Assembly (NCBI RefSeq): GCF_020873875.1 | Contig: NZ_JAHWGU010000020.1 | Span: forward strand, 1-64,000 | Reading direction: 5' to 3' | DNA length: 64,000 nt | Source of the DNA: Actinoplanes sp. DH11 | GTDB taxonomy: Bacteria; Actinomycetota; Actinomycetes; Mycobacteriales; Micromonosporaceae | Shown: piece by piece, positions 20,377-29,112 of the stretch | Numbering within the stretch: position 1 is the stretch's first letter | Layout: every line of letters begins with the position of its first letter | Program-made: the position numbers and the translations under genes | Notes under the pieces: generated by a model | What the model was told of the DNA's origin: nothing | Database searches by the model: none | What the model saw: only the letters and a program-made list of their open reading frames with translations

Positions 20377-21584
20377 CTGACCTCCGGTTGCCGCGGGATG
20401 CGTGCCGTCACCTGGTAGCCGCCGTCACCGTCCGGGCCGGCGTCGAGTTCCCCGCCGAGCAGCGCCACCCGCTCCCGCATGCCGACCAGCCCGTGCCCGT
20501 CGGTGTGCGCGGTGTTCTCCCGGGTCAGTCTGTTGTGCACCCGCAACTCCAGCCGCCCGGCCTCGGCGCGGGCGTCGAGCCGCACCGGGCCGCCGGGCGC
20601 GTGCCGGGCCGCGTTGGCGAGGGCTTCCTGCACGATGCGGTACGCGGTGAGCCCCACCGCCTCGGGCAGGCCGGCGATGTCCGGCAGCTCCCCGGTGACG
20701 GGCAGGCCGGCCCGTCGCGCGGTGGCCACGAGATCGGCGATCTGCCCGTACCCCGGCTGGGGTGCCGTCGGCGCCTGCTCCTGCTCGGCCCGCAGCACGC
20801 CCAGCAGGCGCCGCATGTCGGTGAGCGCCTCGCGCGCCGCCCCCGCGATTCCGGTGAACTCGGCCCGGGCCGCCTCCGGCAGGTCCGCCACCCGGTAGGG
20901 CGCGGTCTCCGCCTGCACCGCGATCATCGACATGTGGTGCGCCACCACGTCGTGCATCTCCCGGGCGATCCGGGCCCGTTCCTCCAGGACCGCCCGGCGG
21001 GCCCGCTCCAGCTCGTTGAGCTCGGTCTGCTCGGCCAGCAGCTCGCGCGTCCGGCGGCGGCGGGACGCGATGTCGCCGAGCGCGGCCACCGCGACGATCA
21101 GCAGCGCGGCGCCCCAGGCGTTGCCACGCGGCGCGAAGAGGAAGACCGGCGCCAGGGTGAACGTGGCGGCCCAGGCGGTCACCGGGGACTCCTGCGTGGC
21201 GGCGAGCCGGCCGAGCACGACGAGCGTGCCGAAGATCTGCACGGTGTTCCACGGCCAGGACTCGGCGGGCGCGGCGTTGATCACGCCGGCGAACAGCATC
21301 ACGAACGCGAGCCGCCAGGCCAGCACGGGTCGCCGGTACGACACCGCGACCGGCAGCACCGAGCCGACCGCGAGCACGGCGGCGGCGGCGTTCGGCAGGT
21401 TCCGGGTGCCCGCCAGGTATTCGCCGGCGATGATCCCGAGACCCACGAGGGTGAACAGGGACAGCGGCAGCGCGTACCCGTTCCATCGCCGCCGGGCCGG
21501 TGGCCTGGGAATCTCCTGCTTGAACGTTAGGTAAGTCAGCGGCCCCGTCACACCGCCATGCGGGACAGGGCCGTTAGTCTCCAT
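20373..21584 (-). CDS. DesK-type sensor histidine kinase
   Basis: A 403-residue membrane kinase. Residues about 36-170 form five or six membrane segments with no large extracytoplasmic loop, suggesting sensing within the membrane. The HisKA_3 dimerisation domain carries H211 in AREMHDVVAHHMSM, and the HATPase domain ends with DGHGLVGMRERVALLGG. ATG at 21584 is chosen because TAACCT lies seven bases upstream (leaderless). Overlaps its response regulator by 4 nt. Confidence 0.92.
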   Translation of the reverse strand: METNGPVPHGGVTGPLTYLTFKQEIPRPPARRRWNGYALPLSLFTLVGLGIIAGEYLAGTRNLPNAAAAVLAVGSVLPVAVSYRRPVLAWRLAFVMLFAGVINAAPAESWPWNTVQIFGTLVVLGRLAATQESPVTAWAATFTLAPVFLFAPRGNAWGAALLIVAVAALGDIASRRRRTRELLAEQTELNELERARRAVLEERARIAREMHDVVAHHMSMIAVQAETAPYRVADLPEAARAEFTGIAGAAREALTDMRRLLGVLRAEQEQAPTAPQPGYGQIADLVATARRAGLPVTGELPDIAGLPEAVGLTAYRIVQEALANAARHAPGGPVRLDARAEAGRLELRVHNRLTRENTAHTDGHGLVGMRERVALLGGELDAGPDGDGGYQVTARIPRQPEVR

Positions 21585-21591
21585 TCCCAGC

Positions 21592-21597
21592 AGGTTA
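21592..21597 (-). promoter_or_regulatory. -10 element of a leaderless start (histidine kinase)
   Basis: TAACCT on the minus strand, seven bases before the ATG at 21584. Confidence 0.45.
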
Positions 21598-21677
21598 CGG
21601 CGGGCCGGTGACGGTGTCGTGACCCTACGGTGCCACCCGGCACCCCCTACCCGGGTATGACGTCGAAGGAGCAGGTT

Positions 21678-22382
21678 GTGGCTCGCACCGTTCTGGTGAC
21701 CGGAGGAAACCGCGGCATCGGCCTGGCCATCGCGCAGGCGTTCGCGAAGCAGGGCGACCGGGTCGCGGTGACCCACCGCGGTTCGGGCGCGCCCGAAGGC
21801 CTGCTCGGCGTGCAGTGCGACATCACCGACTCGGCGGCCGTCGACGCCGCCTTCACGTACGTCGAGAACGAGCTCGGCCCGGTCGAGGTCCTGGTGGCGA
21901 ACGCCGGGATCACCGACGACACGCTGCTGCTGCGGATGTCCGAGGAGCAGTTCGAGCGGGTCGTCGACACCAACCTGACCGGCAGCTACCGGTGCGCGAA
22001 GCGGGCCAGCGGCAAGATGCTGCGCGCCAAGTGGGGCCGGATGATCTTCATTTCCTCGGTGGTCGGCCTCTACGGCGGCCCCGGTCAGGTGAACTACGCG
22101 GCGAGCAAGGCCGGCCTGGTCGGCATGGCCCGCAGCATCACCCGCGAACTGGGCTCCCGCAACATCACCGCGAACGTGGTGGCACCCGGCTTCATCGAGA
22201 CCGAGATGACCGCCGTGCTGCCGGAGTCCCGCAAGGCCGAAATCATCAAGTCCGTACCCGCCGGGCGCCTCGCCGCCGCGGACGAGGTCGCCGCCGCGGT
22301 GACCTTCCTGGCAAGCGACAGCGCGGCTTACATCTCGGGCGCCGTGCTGCCGGTCGACGGCGGCCTCGGAATGGGCCACTGA
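21678..22382 (+). CDS. fabG: 3-oxoacyl-[ACP] reductase (MabA-like)
   Basis: Reduces beta-ketoacyl-ACP with NADPH in fatty-acid elongation; cytoplasmic SDR. The 234-residue protein has the Rossmann motif TGGNRGIG, NAG, and the catalytic set S127, Y140, K144 (VNYAASKAG). GTG at 21678 is chosen because AAGGAG lies six bases upstream. It is followed at 46 bp by fabI and then hemH, the same order as mycobacterial mabA-inhA-hemZ, which supports a MabA-type role. Confidence 0.95.
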   Translation: MARTVLVTGGNRGIGLAIAQAFAKQGDRVAVTHRGSGAPEGLLGVQCDITDSAAVDAAFTYVENELGPVEVLVANAGITDDTLLLRMSEEQFERVVDTNLTGSYRCAKRASGKMLRAKWGRMIFISSVVGLYGGPGQVNYAASKAGLVGMARSITRELGSRNITANVVAPGFIETEMTAVLPESRKAEIIKSVPAGRLAAADEVAAAVTFLASDSAAYISGAVLPVDGGLGMGH

Positions 22383-22428
22383 AGCCCCGGGAACCCCGGT
22401 TCCACGGCAATACCCTCAGGAGAGATTT

Positions 22429-23196
22429 GTGTCTGGACTTCTGGCCGGTAAGCGGCTGCTCATCACGGGTGTCATCACCGACGCCTCGATCGCCTTCTCG
22501 GCCGCCAAGGTCGCGCAGGAGAACGGCGCCACCGTGGTGCTGACCGGCTTCGGCCGGCTCTCGCTCGTCGAGCGGATCGCCAAGCGGCTGCCCGAACCGG
22601 TTCCGGTGATCGAGCTGGACGTGACGAACCCGGAGCACCTGAACGGGCTGGCCGACAAGGTCCGCGAGCACGTCGACGGGCTGGACGGCGTGGTTCACTC
22701 GATCGGCTTCGCCCCGCAGAGCTGCCTCGGCGGTGGCTTCCTGGACGCGCCGTGGGAGGACGTCGCGACCGCGCTGCACATCTCGACGTACTCGTACAAG
22801 TCGCTCGCCATGGCGGCCCTGCCGCTGATGGGCCGGGGCGGCTCGGTCGTCGGTCTCACCTTCGACGCCACCCAGGCGTGGCCGGTCTACGACTGGATGG
22901 GCGTGGCGAAGGCCGGCCTCGAGTCGGCGAGCCGGTACCTCGCGGTACACCTCGGCAAGCAGGGCATCCGCAGCAACCTGGTCGCCGCCGGCCCGCTGCG
23001 CACCATGGCCGCCAAGTCGATCCCGGGCTTCGAGCAGTTCGAGGAGGCCTGGTCGGAGCGGGCGCCGCTGGGCTGGGACCTGACCGACCAGGAGCCGGCG
23101 GCCCGGGCGATCTGCGCCCTGCTCTCCGACTGGTTCCCGGCCACCACGGGTGAGGTTGTGCACGTCGACGGGGGTTACCACGCGGTAGGGGCCTGA
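22429..23196 (+). CDS. fabI: Enoyl-[ACP] reductase, InhA-like
   Basis: Reduces trans-2-enoyl-ACP with NADH, the last step of each FAS-II cycle. The 255-residue SDR carries GVITDASIAF at the cofactor loop and the Y154-(x6)-K161 pair of enoyl reductases (VYDWMGVAKA), spaced as Y158/K165 in InhA, with the InhA-like TFDATQAWP preceding. AGGAG precedes the GTG at 22429. Second gene of the fabG-fabI unit. Confidence 0.95.
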   Translation: MSGLLAGKRLLITGVITDASIAFSAAKVAQENGATVVLTGFGRLSLVERIAKRLPEPVPVIELDVTNPEHLNGLADKVREHVDGLDGVVHSIGFAPQSCLGGGFLDAPWEDVATALHISTYSYKSLAMAALPLMGRGGSVVGLTFDATQAWPVYDWMGVAKAGLESASRYLAVHLGKQGIRSNLVAAGPLRTMAAKSIPGFEQFEEAWSERAPLGWDLTDQEPAARAICALLSDWFPATTGEVVHVDGGYHAVGA

Positions 23197-23294
23197 CCGC
23201 CTGCACCGAGCGGCACCCAGCCGGCGGCCATCGACGGCGTTGTGCGCGAGGGCCAGAAGGGCAGGCCAACAGCCAGCACTGCGTGAGGCGGTGG

Positions 23295-23300
23295 CAGGAT
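23295..23300 (+). promoter_or_regulatory. -10-like element upstream of ferrochelatase
   Basis: CAGGAT fits xAnnnT and ends six bases before the GTG at 23307. The 110-bp gap to fabI allows hemH its own promoter. Confidence 0.35.
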
Positions 23301-23306
23301 GGGTGG

Positions 23307-24338
23307 GTGGTATACGACGCCTTCGTCCTGCTCTCCTTCGGCGGGCCCGAGAAGCCCGATGACGTGATGCCGTTCCTGCGCAATGTGGTGCGCGGGCGCG
23401 GAGTTCCGGATGAGCGCCTCGCCGAGGTGTACGAGCACTACATGCACTTCGGCGGGGTCTCACCCATCAACCAGCAGTGCCGCGATCTGCTGGCCGCTAT
23501 CGACACCGAGTTCGCCGCGCACGGCATCGACCTGCCGACGTACTGGGGCAACCGCAACTGGCACCCGATGCTGGCCGACACCGTGGCGCAGATGCGCGAC
23601 GACGGCATCGAGACCGCGCTCGGGTTCGCGACCAGCGCGTACGGCGGCTACTCCTCCTGCAAGCAGTACTGGGAGGACATCGCCGCGGCCCGGGCCCACG
23701 TCGGCCCGAAAGCGCCACGCATCCTCAAGCTGCGTCAGTTCCACGACCACCCCGGATTCGTCGAGCCCACCATCGAGGCGGTCCGGGCCGCCCTCGGCAC
23801 GCTCGACCCGGCGCGCCGCGCCAGCACCCGGCTGGTCTTCACCGCCCACTCCATCCCGGTCAGCATGGCCAAGACGGCCGGACCGACCGGTGGCCGCTAC
23901 AACGCCCAGCTCGAGGAGACCGCCCGGCTGGTGCACGCCGCGGCCGCCGAGGACCTGGAGTACGACCTGGTCTGGCAGAGCCGGTCCGGCCCGCCGCAGA
24001 TCCCGTGGCTGGAGCCGGACATCAACGACCACCTGGAGGCCCTCGCCGAGAAGGGCATCACCGACGTGGTGGTCAGCCCGGTCGGGTTCGTCTCCGACCA
24101 CCTCGAGGTGCTCTGGGACCTGGACAACGAGGCCAAGGAGACCGCCGAGCGGCTCGGACTCGGATACGCGCGGGCCGCCACCCCCGGCGTCCACCCCCGG
24201 TTCGTCGCGATGGTGCGCGAGCTGGTCCAGGAACGGACCGCCGAAGCCGCGCACACCACGCTCGGTACGCTCCCGACCTGGGACTTCTGTCCCGAGAACT
24301 GCTGCCCGCCCCCACAGCGACGAGGAGCCCCCCGATGA
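23307..24338 (+). CDS. hemH: Ferrochelatase (coproporphyrin ferrochelatase type)
   Basis: Inserts Fe2+ into the porphyrin; actinobacteria use the coproporphyrin-dependent branch, so cpfC is an equally apt name. The 343-residue protein has LLSFGGPE at the start, the active-site FTAHSIP and VSPVGFVSDHLEVLWDLD. C118 (SSCKQY), C328, C332 and C333 (DFCPENCC) match the ligand pattern of the [2Fe-2S] cluster found in mycobacterial ferrochelatase. GTG at 23307 gives the family N-terminus. Its stop overlaps the HAD gene (ATGA). Confidence 0.94.
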   Translation: MVYDAFVLLSFGGPEKPDDVMPFLRNVVRGRGVPDERLAEVYEHYMHFGGVSPINQQCRDLLAAIDTEFAAHGIDLPTYWGNRNWHPMLADTVAQMRDDGIETALGFATSAYGGYSSCKQYWEDIAAARAHVGPKAPRILKLRQFHDHPGFVEPTIEAVRAALGTLDPARRASTRLVFTAHSIPVSMAKTAGPTGGRYNAQLEETARLVHAAAAEDLEYDLVWQSRSGPPQIPWLEPDINDHLEALAEKGITDVVVSPVGFVSDHLEVLWDLDNEAKETAERLGLGYARAATPGVHPRFVAMVRELVQERTAEAAHTTLGTLPTWDFCPENCCPPPQRRGAPR

Positions 24339-25114
24339 AGGAACGCAAGGCTATCGAGAGCTGGCTCACCGACATGGACGGCGTGCTCGTCCACGAGGGT
24401 GTGCCGGTGCCCGGGGCTCCCGAGTTCGTGAACCGGATGAAGGAGTCCGGCAAGCCGTTCCTGATCCTCACCAACAACTCCATCTACACCCCGCGGGACC
24501 TGCAGGCCCGGCTCAACCGGATGGGCTTCGACGTCCCCGAGCAGTCGATCTGGACGGCCGCGCTGGCGACCGCGCAGTTCCTCTCCGACCAGCGGCCGGG
24601 TGGCACCGCGTACGTGATCGGCGAAGCCGGCCTGACCACCGCGATGCACGCCTCCGGTTACGTGCTGACGGAGTTCGAGCCGGACTACGTGGTGCTCGGC
24701 GAGACCCGCACCTACAGCTTCGAGGCGATCACCAAGGCGATCCGGCTGATCAACGGTGGGGCCCGGTTCATCTGCACCAACCCGGACGCCACCGGCCCGT
24801 CCAACGAGGGCCTGCTGCCGGCCGCCGGCTCGGTCGCCGCGATGATCTCCAAGGCGACGGGCGTGAAGCCGTACTTCGTCGGCAAGCCGAACCCGATGAT
24901 GATGCGCTCGGCACTCAACGCGATCGGCGCGCACAGCGAGACCACCGCGATGATCGGCGACCGGATGGACACCGACGTGCTGTGCGGTCTCGAGGCCGGG
25001 CTGGAGACGATCCTGGTGCTCACCGGCATCAGCAGCCGGATGGAGAGCGAGACGTACCCGTACCGGCCGTCCCGGATCGTGAACTCGGTGGCCGACCTGA
25101 TCGACGAGATCTGA
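24335..25114 (+). CDS. HAD-IIA (NagD-like) phosphatase
   Basis: A cytoplasmic phosphatase of 259 residues. HAD motif I is LTDMDGVLV (nucleophile D13, acid/base D15), motif II LTNNS, motif III Lys in GKPNP, motif IV GDRMDTD. A C2 cap lies between motifs II and III, as in NagD and pyridoxal phosphatases. It is translationally coupled to hemH, but no substrate link to haem is evident. Substrate unknown. A perfect hairpin follows. Confidence 0.9.
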   Translation: MKERKAIESWLTDMDGVLVHEGVPVPGAPEFVNRMKESGKPFLILTNNSIYTPRDLQARLNRMGFDVPEQSIWTAALATAQFLSDQRPGGTAYVIGEAGLTTAMHASGYVLTEFEPDYVVLGETRTYSFEAITKAIRLINGGARFICTNPDATGPSNEGLLPAAGSVAAMISKATGVKPYFVGKPNPMMMRSALNAIGAHSETTAMIGDRMDTDVLCGLEAGLETILVLTGISSRMESETYPYRPSRIVNSVADLIDEI

Positions 25115-25128
25115 CAACACCCGCCGTG

Positions 25129-25154
25129 GTGCGGGCGGGGGTGCCCGCCCGCAC
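25129..25154 (+). terminator. Terminator after the hemH-HAD unit
   Basis: Perfect 11-bp stem GTGCGGGCGGG / CCCGCCCGCAC with a 4-nt loop, 14 bp after the HAD stop, followed by TTGG. It lies just upstream of the Nudix promoter. Confidence 0.8.
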
Positions 25155-25158
25155 TTGG

Positions 25159-25164
25159 TAGCGT
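25159..25164 (+). promoter_or_regulatory. -10 element of a leaderless start (Nudix)
   Basis: TAGCGT ends seven bases before the GTG at 25172. Its position directly behind a terminator supports a new transcript here. Confidence 0.5.
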
Positions 25165-25171
25165 CGCTGCC

Positions 25172-25660
25172 GTGCCTGCTTGGGAAGAGTCTTATCTGGG
25201 ACAGCTGCGGGAACTCGCCGGACCGGACCGGGTCCTGATGACGGTGGGGGCGCGGGCGGTGCTGCGCGACCCCGACGGCCGGGTCCTGCTGATCAGGCGC
25301 AGCGACAACGGCCGGTGGGCGCTGCCGGCGGGCACCATGGAGCTGGGGCAGAACCTGCACGAGTGCGCGGTCCGCGAGGTGTACGAGGAGACCGGCCTGA
25401 CCGCGCACCGGATCACCCCGTTCGCGATCTACTCCGGCGGGCATGTGACGGTCAGCGCGTACGGGCACCCCTACCAGCACGTCTCGCTGGCGGTCCGGGT
25501 CGACGAGTGGTCCGGTGACCTGCTCCGGGAGACCGACGAGACCACCGACGCGGCGTTCCACATGCCCGGCGCCCTGCCGGACGGCACCACCCACTCGGTG
25601 CACGCCGCACTGGCAGACCTGGCCCGGTTCGAGGCCGGCGCCTCGTTCGTGCTCGCATGA
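25172..25660 (+). CDS. Nudix hydrolase
   Basis: Hydrolyses a nucleoside diphosphate linked to another moiety; substrate unknown. The 162-residue protein has a complete Nudix box, G-x5-E-x7-REVYEETGL (GTMELGQNLHECAVREVYEE), preceded by RWALPAG. The N-terminal WEESYLGQLRELAG is typical of actinobacterial Nudix proteins. The stop overlaps the next ATG (ATGA), so it is co-translated with a second Nudix gene. Confidence 0.9.
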   Translation: MPAWEESYLGQLRELAGPDRVLMTVGARAVLRDPDGRVLLIRRSDNGRWALPAGTMELGQNLHECAVREVYEETGLTAHRITPFAIYSGGHVTVSAYGHPYQHVSLAVRVDEWSGDLLRETDETTDAAFHMPGALPDGTTHSVHAALADLARFEAGASFVLA

Positions 25661-26091
25661 CCGCCGCACCGGGCCGCACCGCGGCCGACGTCGTCGCCGC
25701 CGCCTGGGTCCACGTCCGCGACCGGCGGGTGCTGGTGGTGCGTACCGCCGGGTCGGACGCCTTCTACCTGCCCGGCGGCAAACCGGAACCGGGGGAGACC
25801 CACGCCGCGACCGCCGCCCGGGAAACCTTCGAAGAGGTCGGTGTCCGGCTCAACCCGGCCGCGCTGCGCCCGTTCACCACGATCGAGGCCCCGGCACACA
25901 ACCGGCCGCCCGGCACCCGTGTCCGCCTGATCTGCTTCACCGGCGAACCGGACGCCGGCGCGGCCACCGAACCGGCACCCGCCAACGAGATCGCCGAGCT
26001 GGCCTGGTTCGGCACCGCCGACATCGCCCGCTGCGCCCCCGCCATCCAGATCCTGGTGTCCCAGCTGGCCGCGGCCGGCCTGATCGACTGA
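25657..26091 (+). CDS. Nudix hydrolase, second of an overlapping pair
   Basis: A 144-residue Nudix protein with box GKPEPGETHAATAARETFEE followed by VG, which keeps the RE-x2-EE-x-G core. It is only distantly like the preceding Nudix, so the pair is not a recent duplication. The tandem overlap suggests linked function. Substrate unknown. Converges on a membrane protein gene with only 5 bp between stops. Confidence 0.88.
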   Translation: MTAAPGRTAADVVAAAWVHVRDRRVLVVRTAGSDAFYLPGGKPEPGETHAATAARETFEEVGVRLNPAALRPFTTIEAPAHNRPPGTRVRLICFTGEPDAGAATEPAPANEIAELAWFGTADIARCAPAIQILVSQLAAAGLID

Positions 26092-26096
26092 GCGAC

Positions 26097-26831
26097 TCAG
26101 CGGGCGGATGTCAGCGAGCCGCCGGTCAGGACGACGGTGCCTCGGGGGTCACCGCACCGGACGCTGACGGTCAGCTTCGCACCCTTCTCGACGTCGGCGG
26201 CCAGCGGCTGCGGACTGCCCGGCCGGGCCTGCAGTTGCTCGCCGGCCCGGACGGTGCGCAGCGTCCCGTCGGTGAGGCGGGTCCCCACGACGGCTGTCAC
26301 GAACGTCGCCGACCGGGTGTCCGAGCCCGCCGGGTAGAACGGGTGCACCCCCGCTTGCAGGTCCAGGTAGTAGCCGCCGAGGTCCCACGTCACGTCGTGC
26401 GTCTGGTCGCCGGTCTGGTTCGACGGGCAGCGGATCGCCAGCGGCCGGTCACCGTACGCGGGGTCGTCGCGGATCTTTCGCGGCAGCTCGGTGAGGTGCT
26501 CACCGCCGGCCTCCGGACGAAGGCTGTCCAGGAACACACCCGCCGGTGCCGGTGCCGTGGTGGTGCCGGTGGTCGTCGGTGCCGGTGCTGGCGAAGGGCT
26601 CGGGCCCGAACCGGAGCCCGGACCGGAGCCGGAGCCGGACGGTTCGGGCGCCGGCGGCGAGTTGGGCCACAGCCAGGCACCGACCGCCACGAGAACGCTC
26701 ACCACCGTCAGCAGCAGGCCCAGGACACCGAGCACGGTCGCCGGGTCCCGGCGGCCGCGGCGCCGTGGTGGGCCGCCGGTGGCGGCGTCGTCCCGGGAGG
26801 GCGGGGGAGCCCCGGAGGAAGTGGTGCTCAC
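26097..26831 (-). CDS. Membrane-anchored protein with NPCBM-like C-terminal domain
   Basis: A 244-residue protein: an Arg-rich cytoplasmic N-terminus, one membrane helix (about 33-54, VLGVLGLLLTVVSVLVAVGA), a Gly/Ser/Pro/Thr linker (about 58-100), and an extracytoplasmic beta-sandwich. The C-terminal pattern (YYLDLQAGVHP, SATFVTAVVG, then a repeated strand order and KLTVSVRCGD) resembles NPCBM/NEW2 carbohydrate-binding domains; I hold this loosely. GTG at 26831 is preferred over GTG at 26867 because AGGTGG lies seven bases upstream. Confidence 0.65.
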   Translation of the reverse strand: MSTTSSGAPPPSRDDAATGGPPRRRGRRDPATVLGVLGLLLTVVSVLVAVGAWLWPNSPPAPEPSGSGSGPGSGSGPSPSPAPAPTTTGTTTAPAPAGVFLDSLRPEAGGEHLTELPRKIRDDPAYGDRPLAIRCPSNQTGDQTHDVTWDLGGYYLDLQAGVHPFYPAGSDTRSATFVTAVVGTRLTDGTLRTVRAGEQLQARPGSPQPLAADVEKGAKLTVSVRCGDPRGTVVLTGGSLTSAR

Positions 26832-26996
26832 GATGTCGCCCACCTGAGGATCGCCGGATGCGGGCACAAATTATCGACCAGCCATCCATGACCGTGTGTG
26901 CCATTCATTGACGCATGTACGACAGCTTCGCGGCACCCGAGTCCCGATAGGGTGCCGCATACCTTTCGGGAACTGATCACAGAGGACACGGCAACC

Positions 26997-27758
26997 GTGA
27001 GCCACGACAGCGCCTTCCGCAACGATCCGACCCCGCCCGATCCGGCCGCCCCGACCGGCAAGCCCGCCCGGTCGCCGCGCCGGGGGAGCCCGCTCGTCAC
27101 GTTCGTGGCGGTGCTCGCGCTGCTTCTCTCCGGAGCCGCCGCCGTCCTGGCGTGGCGCGCCGGCAACCTCGCGGCCGACGCCGTGGAAGCCGCCGAGAAC
27201 GCCGGGAACGCGCCGGCCGTGCCGGCCGAGCCGACCGCGACCACCCCGCCGCCCACCACGGCACCGTCGGCCGAGCCGCTGCCCACCGACCCGGCGGACC
27301 CCACGGGAACCGGGGATCCGACGCTCGACCCGCAGACGCAGTACACCGAGGCATATGTCGAGAAGGCCATGAAGGTGCCCGCCGCCTGTAACAACGCCGT
27401 GAACGTGGACTTCGACGAGCCGCAGGTCCAGGTGGATTCCGGCATCGCCGAGCTCTATTTCGAGGACCCGTGCGGCAACGACCCGCCGTACTTCGCGCTG
27501 CGCCCCGGTGTCCGGGCCGCCAAGGCGGAGTCCGAGGCCGTCCAGCCGGTGGCCTGCGCGGATCTCCTGGCCATCAGCCCACTGGCGTACCAGGGGCGGG
27601 AGCCGGTACGTCAGGGCAACATCTACTGCCTGACCAGCTCGCGGAACGACGCGAGGACCGCCGGCATCCCGTGGCGGATGCTCGTCATGTCGGTGACCGC
27701 TGTGGGTCAGGACGGGACGATCGCGCTGCGGGCCTCAGCGTGGAACATCCCCTCCTGA
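26997..27758 (+). CDS. Membrane-anchored protein of unknown function
   Basis: A 253-residue protein with a Pro-rich basic N-terminus, one membrane helix (about 32-53, LVTFVAVLALLLSGAAAVLA), a Thr/Pro linker and an extracytoplasmic domain of about 140 residues with four Cys (AACNN, EDPCGN, VACAD, IYCLT) that may form two disulfides. I recognise no family. GTG at 26997 follows GAGG by 11 bases. Its divergent neighbour at 26097-26831 has the same architecture (basic tail, one helix, Pro/Thr linker). Its 3' end overlaps the convergent Nudix gene by 24 bp. Confidence 0.65.
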   Translation: MSHDSAFRNDPTPPDPAAPTGKPARSPRRGSPLVTFVAVLALLLSGAAAVLAWRAGNLAADAVEAAENAGNAPAVPAEPTATTPPPTTAPSAEPLPTDPADPTGTGDPTLDPQTQYTEAYVEKAMKVPAACNNAVNVDFDEPQVQVDSGIAELYFEDPCGNDPPYFALRPGVRAAKAESEAVQPVACADLLAISPLAYQGREPVRQGNIYCLTSSRNDARTAGIPWRMLVMSVTAVGQDGTIALRASAWNIPS

Positions 27759-28238
27759 CCGGGCGAACCAGCGGTTCGCGATCGTGGTGTGGATGCTGAA
27801 ACCCAGCTCGGCCGGTCCGTCGAGGACCTCGCGGCCCAACGTCTCCGTGGTGTCGGGGACCGGCGGCAGCGGGCCGGCCAGCGGGGGCAGCAGGCCGAAG
27901 ATGAGGATCGTGCCGTCCGGGGCGCTGATCGTGTCGAAAAGGCGTACGCCCTCGGGGTCCGCCACCACGCCGGTCTCCTCGCCCAGCTCGCGCACCGCCG
28001 CGGCCTGCCAGGTCTCGCCCTGCTCGACGAAGCCGCCCGGCAGGGCGAGCCGGCCCCGCGCCGGTGCGATGCCGCGCCGCACCGCGAGCAGGCCGGTGCC
28101 GACCGGTTGCAGGGCGACGGCGACCGGGCTCGGGTTCAGGTAACTGGTCTCGCCGCAGGCCGTGCACCGCCGCGGCCAGGGCCGGCCCGGCTCGAAACGC
28201 GCTCCGCAGAACGGGCAGTGCGCATGCCGGTCCGGCAT
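27735..28238 (-). CDS. Nudix hydrolase with N-terminal zinc ribbon
   Basis: A 167-residue protein. C8, C11 (HCPFCG) and a second pair (RRCTACGE) form a four-Cys zinc ribbon at the N-terminus, followed by a Nudix box GGFVEQGETWQAAAVRELGE then ETGV. This is the domain order of the NADH pyrophosphatase-like Nudix group but shorter than NudC, so the substrate is open. ATG at 28238 lies 1 bp after the stop of the upstream gene, so the two are coupled. Confidence 0.85.
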   Translation of the reverse strand: MPDRHAHCPFCGARFEPGRPWPRRCTACGETSYLNPSPVAVALQPVGTGLLAVRRGIAPARGRLALPGGFVEQGETWQAAAVRELGEETGVVADPEGVRLFDTISAPDGTILIFGLLPPLAGPLPPVPDTTETLGREVLDGPAELGFSIHTTIANRWFARSGGDVPR

Positions 28239-28239
28239 G

Positions 28240-29022
28240 TCACGGATGCAGCGGGGAGTTGCAGGCCGCCACCAGCGCCTGCCGGCACGCCCGGGTGAGC
28301 GGGCGCAGGGCCGCATCCCGCGCCTGGGCCTCGAAGCCGTTCACCGCGCCGCCCGGGGCGTTCGTCTCGGCGAGCGCCAGCACCTGGTCCAGCACGCTGG
28401 CGCGGGCGAAGAGGCGGCGCGAGCGCGGGTCGAAGCCGGGTGGCAGGGTGGCGGTGCTCTCCGGTCGGCGCAGCGCCTGCAACGCGCCTGCCAGCTCCGG
28501 TTTCCACTGCGCCACGTCCAGTTTGGTGAGCTGCGTGGTGGCCTCGCCGAGCGCGACGGTCAGCTCCGCCTCCGCCTCGGCCGCACCCATCTGGAAGACC
28601 GGGCGGTGCTCGGGCGCCGGCAGCACCCGCCACAGCACGGTCTCGAACTCCACGCCGGACCCCGACGTGTGCCGCCGCACCTCGGGCACCACACCGAACT
28701 CGGGCGTCATCACCGCCTCGCCGGCCACCAGCGCGGCGCCGGTCAGGTCACTCGGGCCGGGCAGGCCACGGGGGTCGCCGGGCACCGGCAGGACCAGCCG
28801 GATGTCGTCGGGATGCAGTTTCGCGAAGACCGGCAGACCCTGGGCGAGTGGCACGTCGGTCCACGTGCCCGGCGCGTCGGCGACCAGGTGCTCCTCGCCG
28901 ACGGCGATCTCGTCGGCCAGCTCGTCGAACGGCACGAGACCGGCGCGCCAGGCGCGCACCCAGGCGACGAACCGGGTGGACCGGCGGGCGGTGCGGGTGG
29001 CCGCCCCAGTTGCGGGAGACAT
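28240..29022 (-). CDS. Conserved actinobacterial protein of unknown function
   Basis: A 260-residue soluble protein without signal peptide or membrane segment. I recognise no domain. The N-terminal half is strand-rich (VFAKLHPDDIRLVLPVPGDP, EAVMTPEFGVVP) and the C-terminal half helical and Ala/Arg-rich. It is the first gene of a pair with the zinc-ribbon Nudix gene (stop and next ATG one base apart), suggesting a shared process. Confidence 0.7.
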   Translation of the reverse strand: MSPATGAATRTARRSTRFVAWVRAWRAGLVPFDELADEIAVGEEHLVADAPGTWTDVPLAQGLPVFAKLHPDDIRLVLPVPGDPRGLPGPSDLTGAALVAGEAVMTPEFGVVPEVRRHTSGSGVEFETVLWRVLPAPEHRPVFQMGAAEAEAELTVALGEATTQLTKLDVAQWKPELAGALQALRRPESTATLPPGFDPRSRRLFARASVLDQVLALAETNAPGGAVNGFEAQARDAALRPLTRACRQALVAACNSPLHP

Positions 29023-29099
29023 GCGAGCAAGGGTACGTGCCGGTAAGGAAGGTTGTCTCGGGTCGGAGCGTCACCGTCGGTGTGTTCGTGATCGCGAGT

Positions 29100-29105
29100 T
29101 ACCGT
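29100..29105 (+). promoter_or_regulatory. -10 element of a leaderless start (DUF3097 gene)
   Basis: TACCGT ends seven bases before ATG 29113. Confidence 0.4.
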
Positions 29106-29112
29106 GCGGGTC

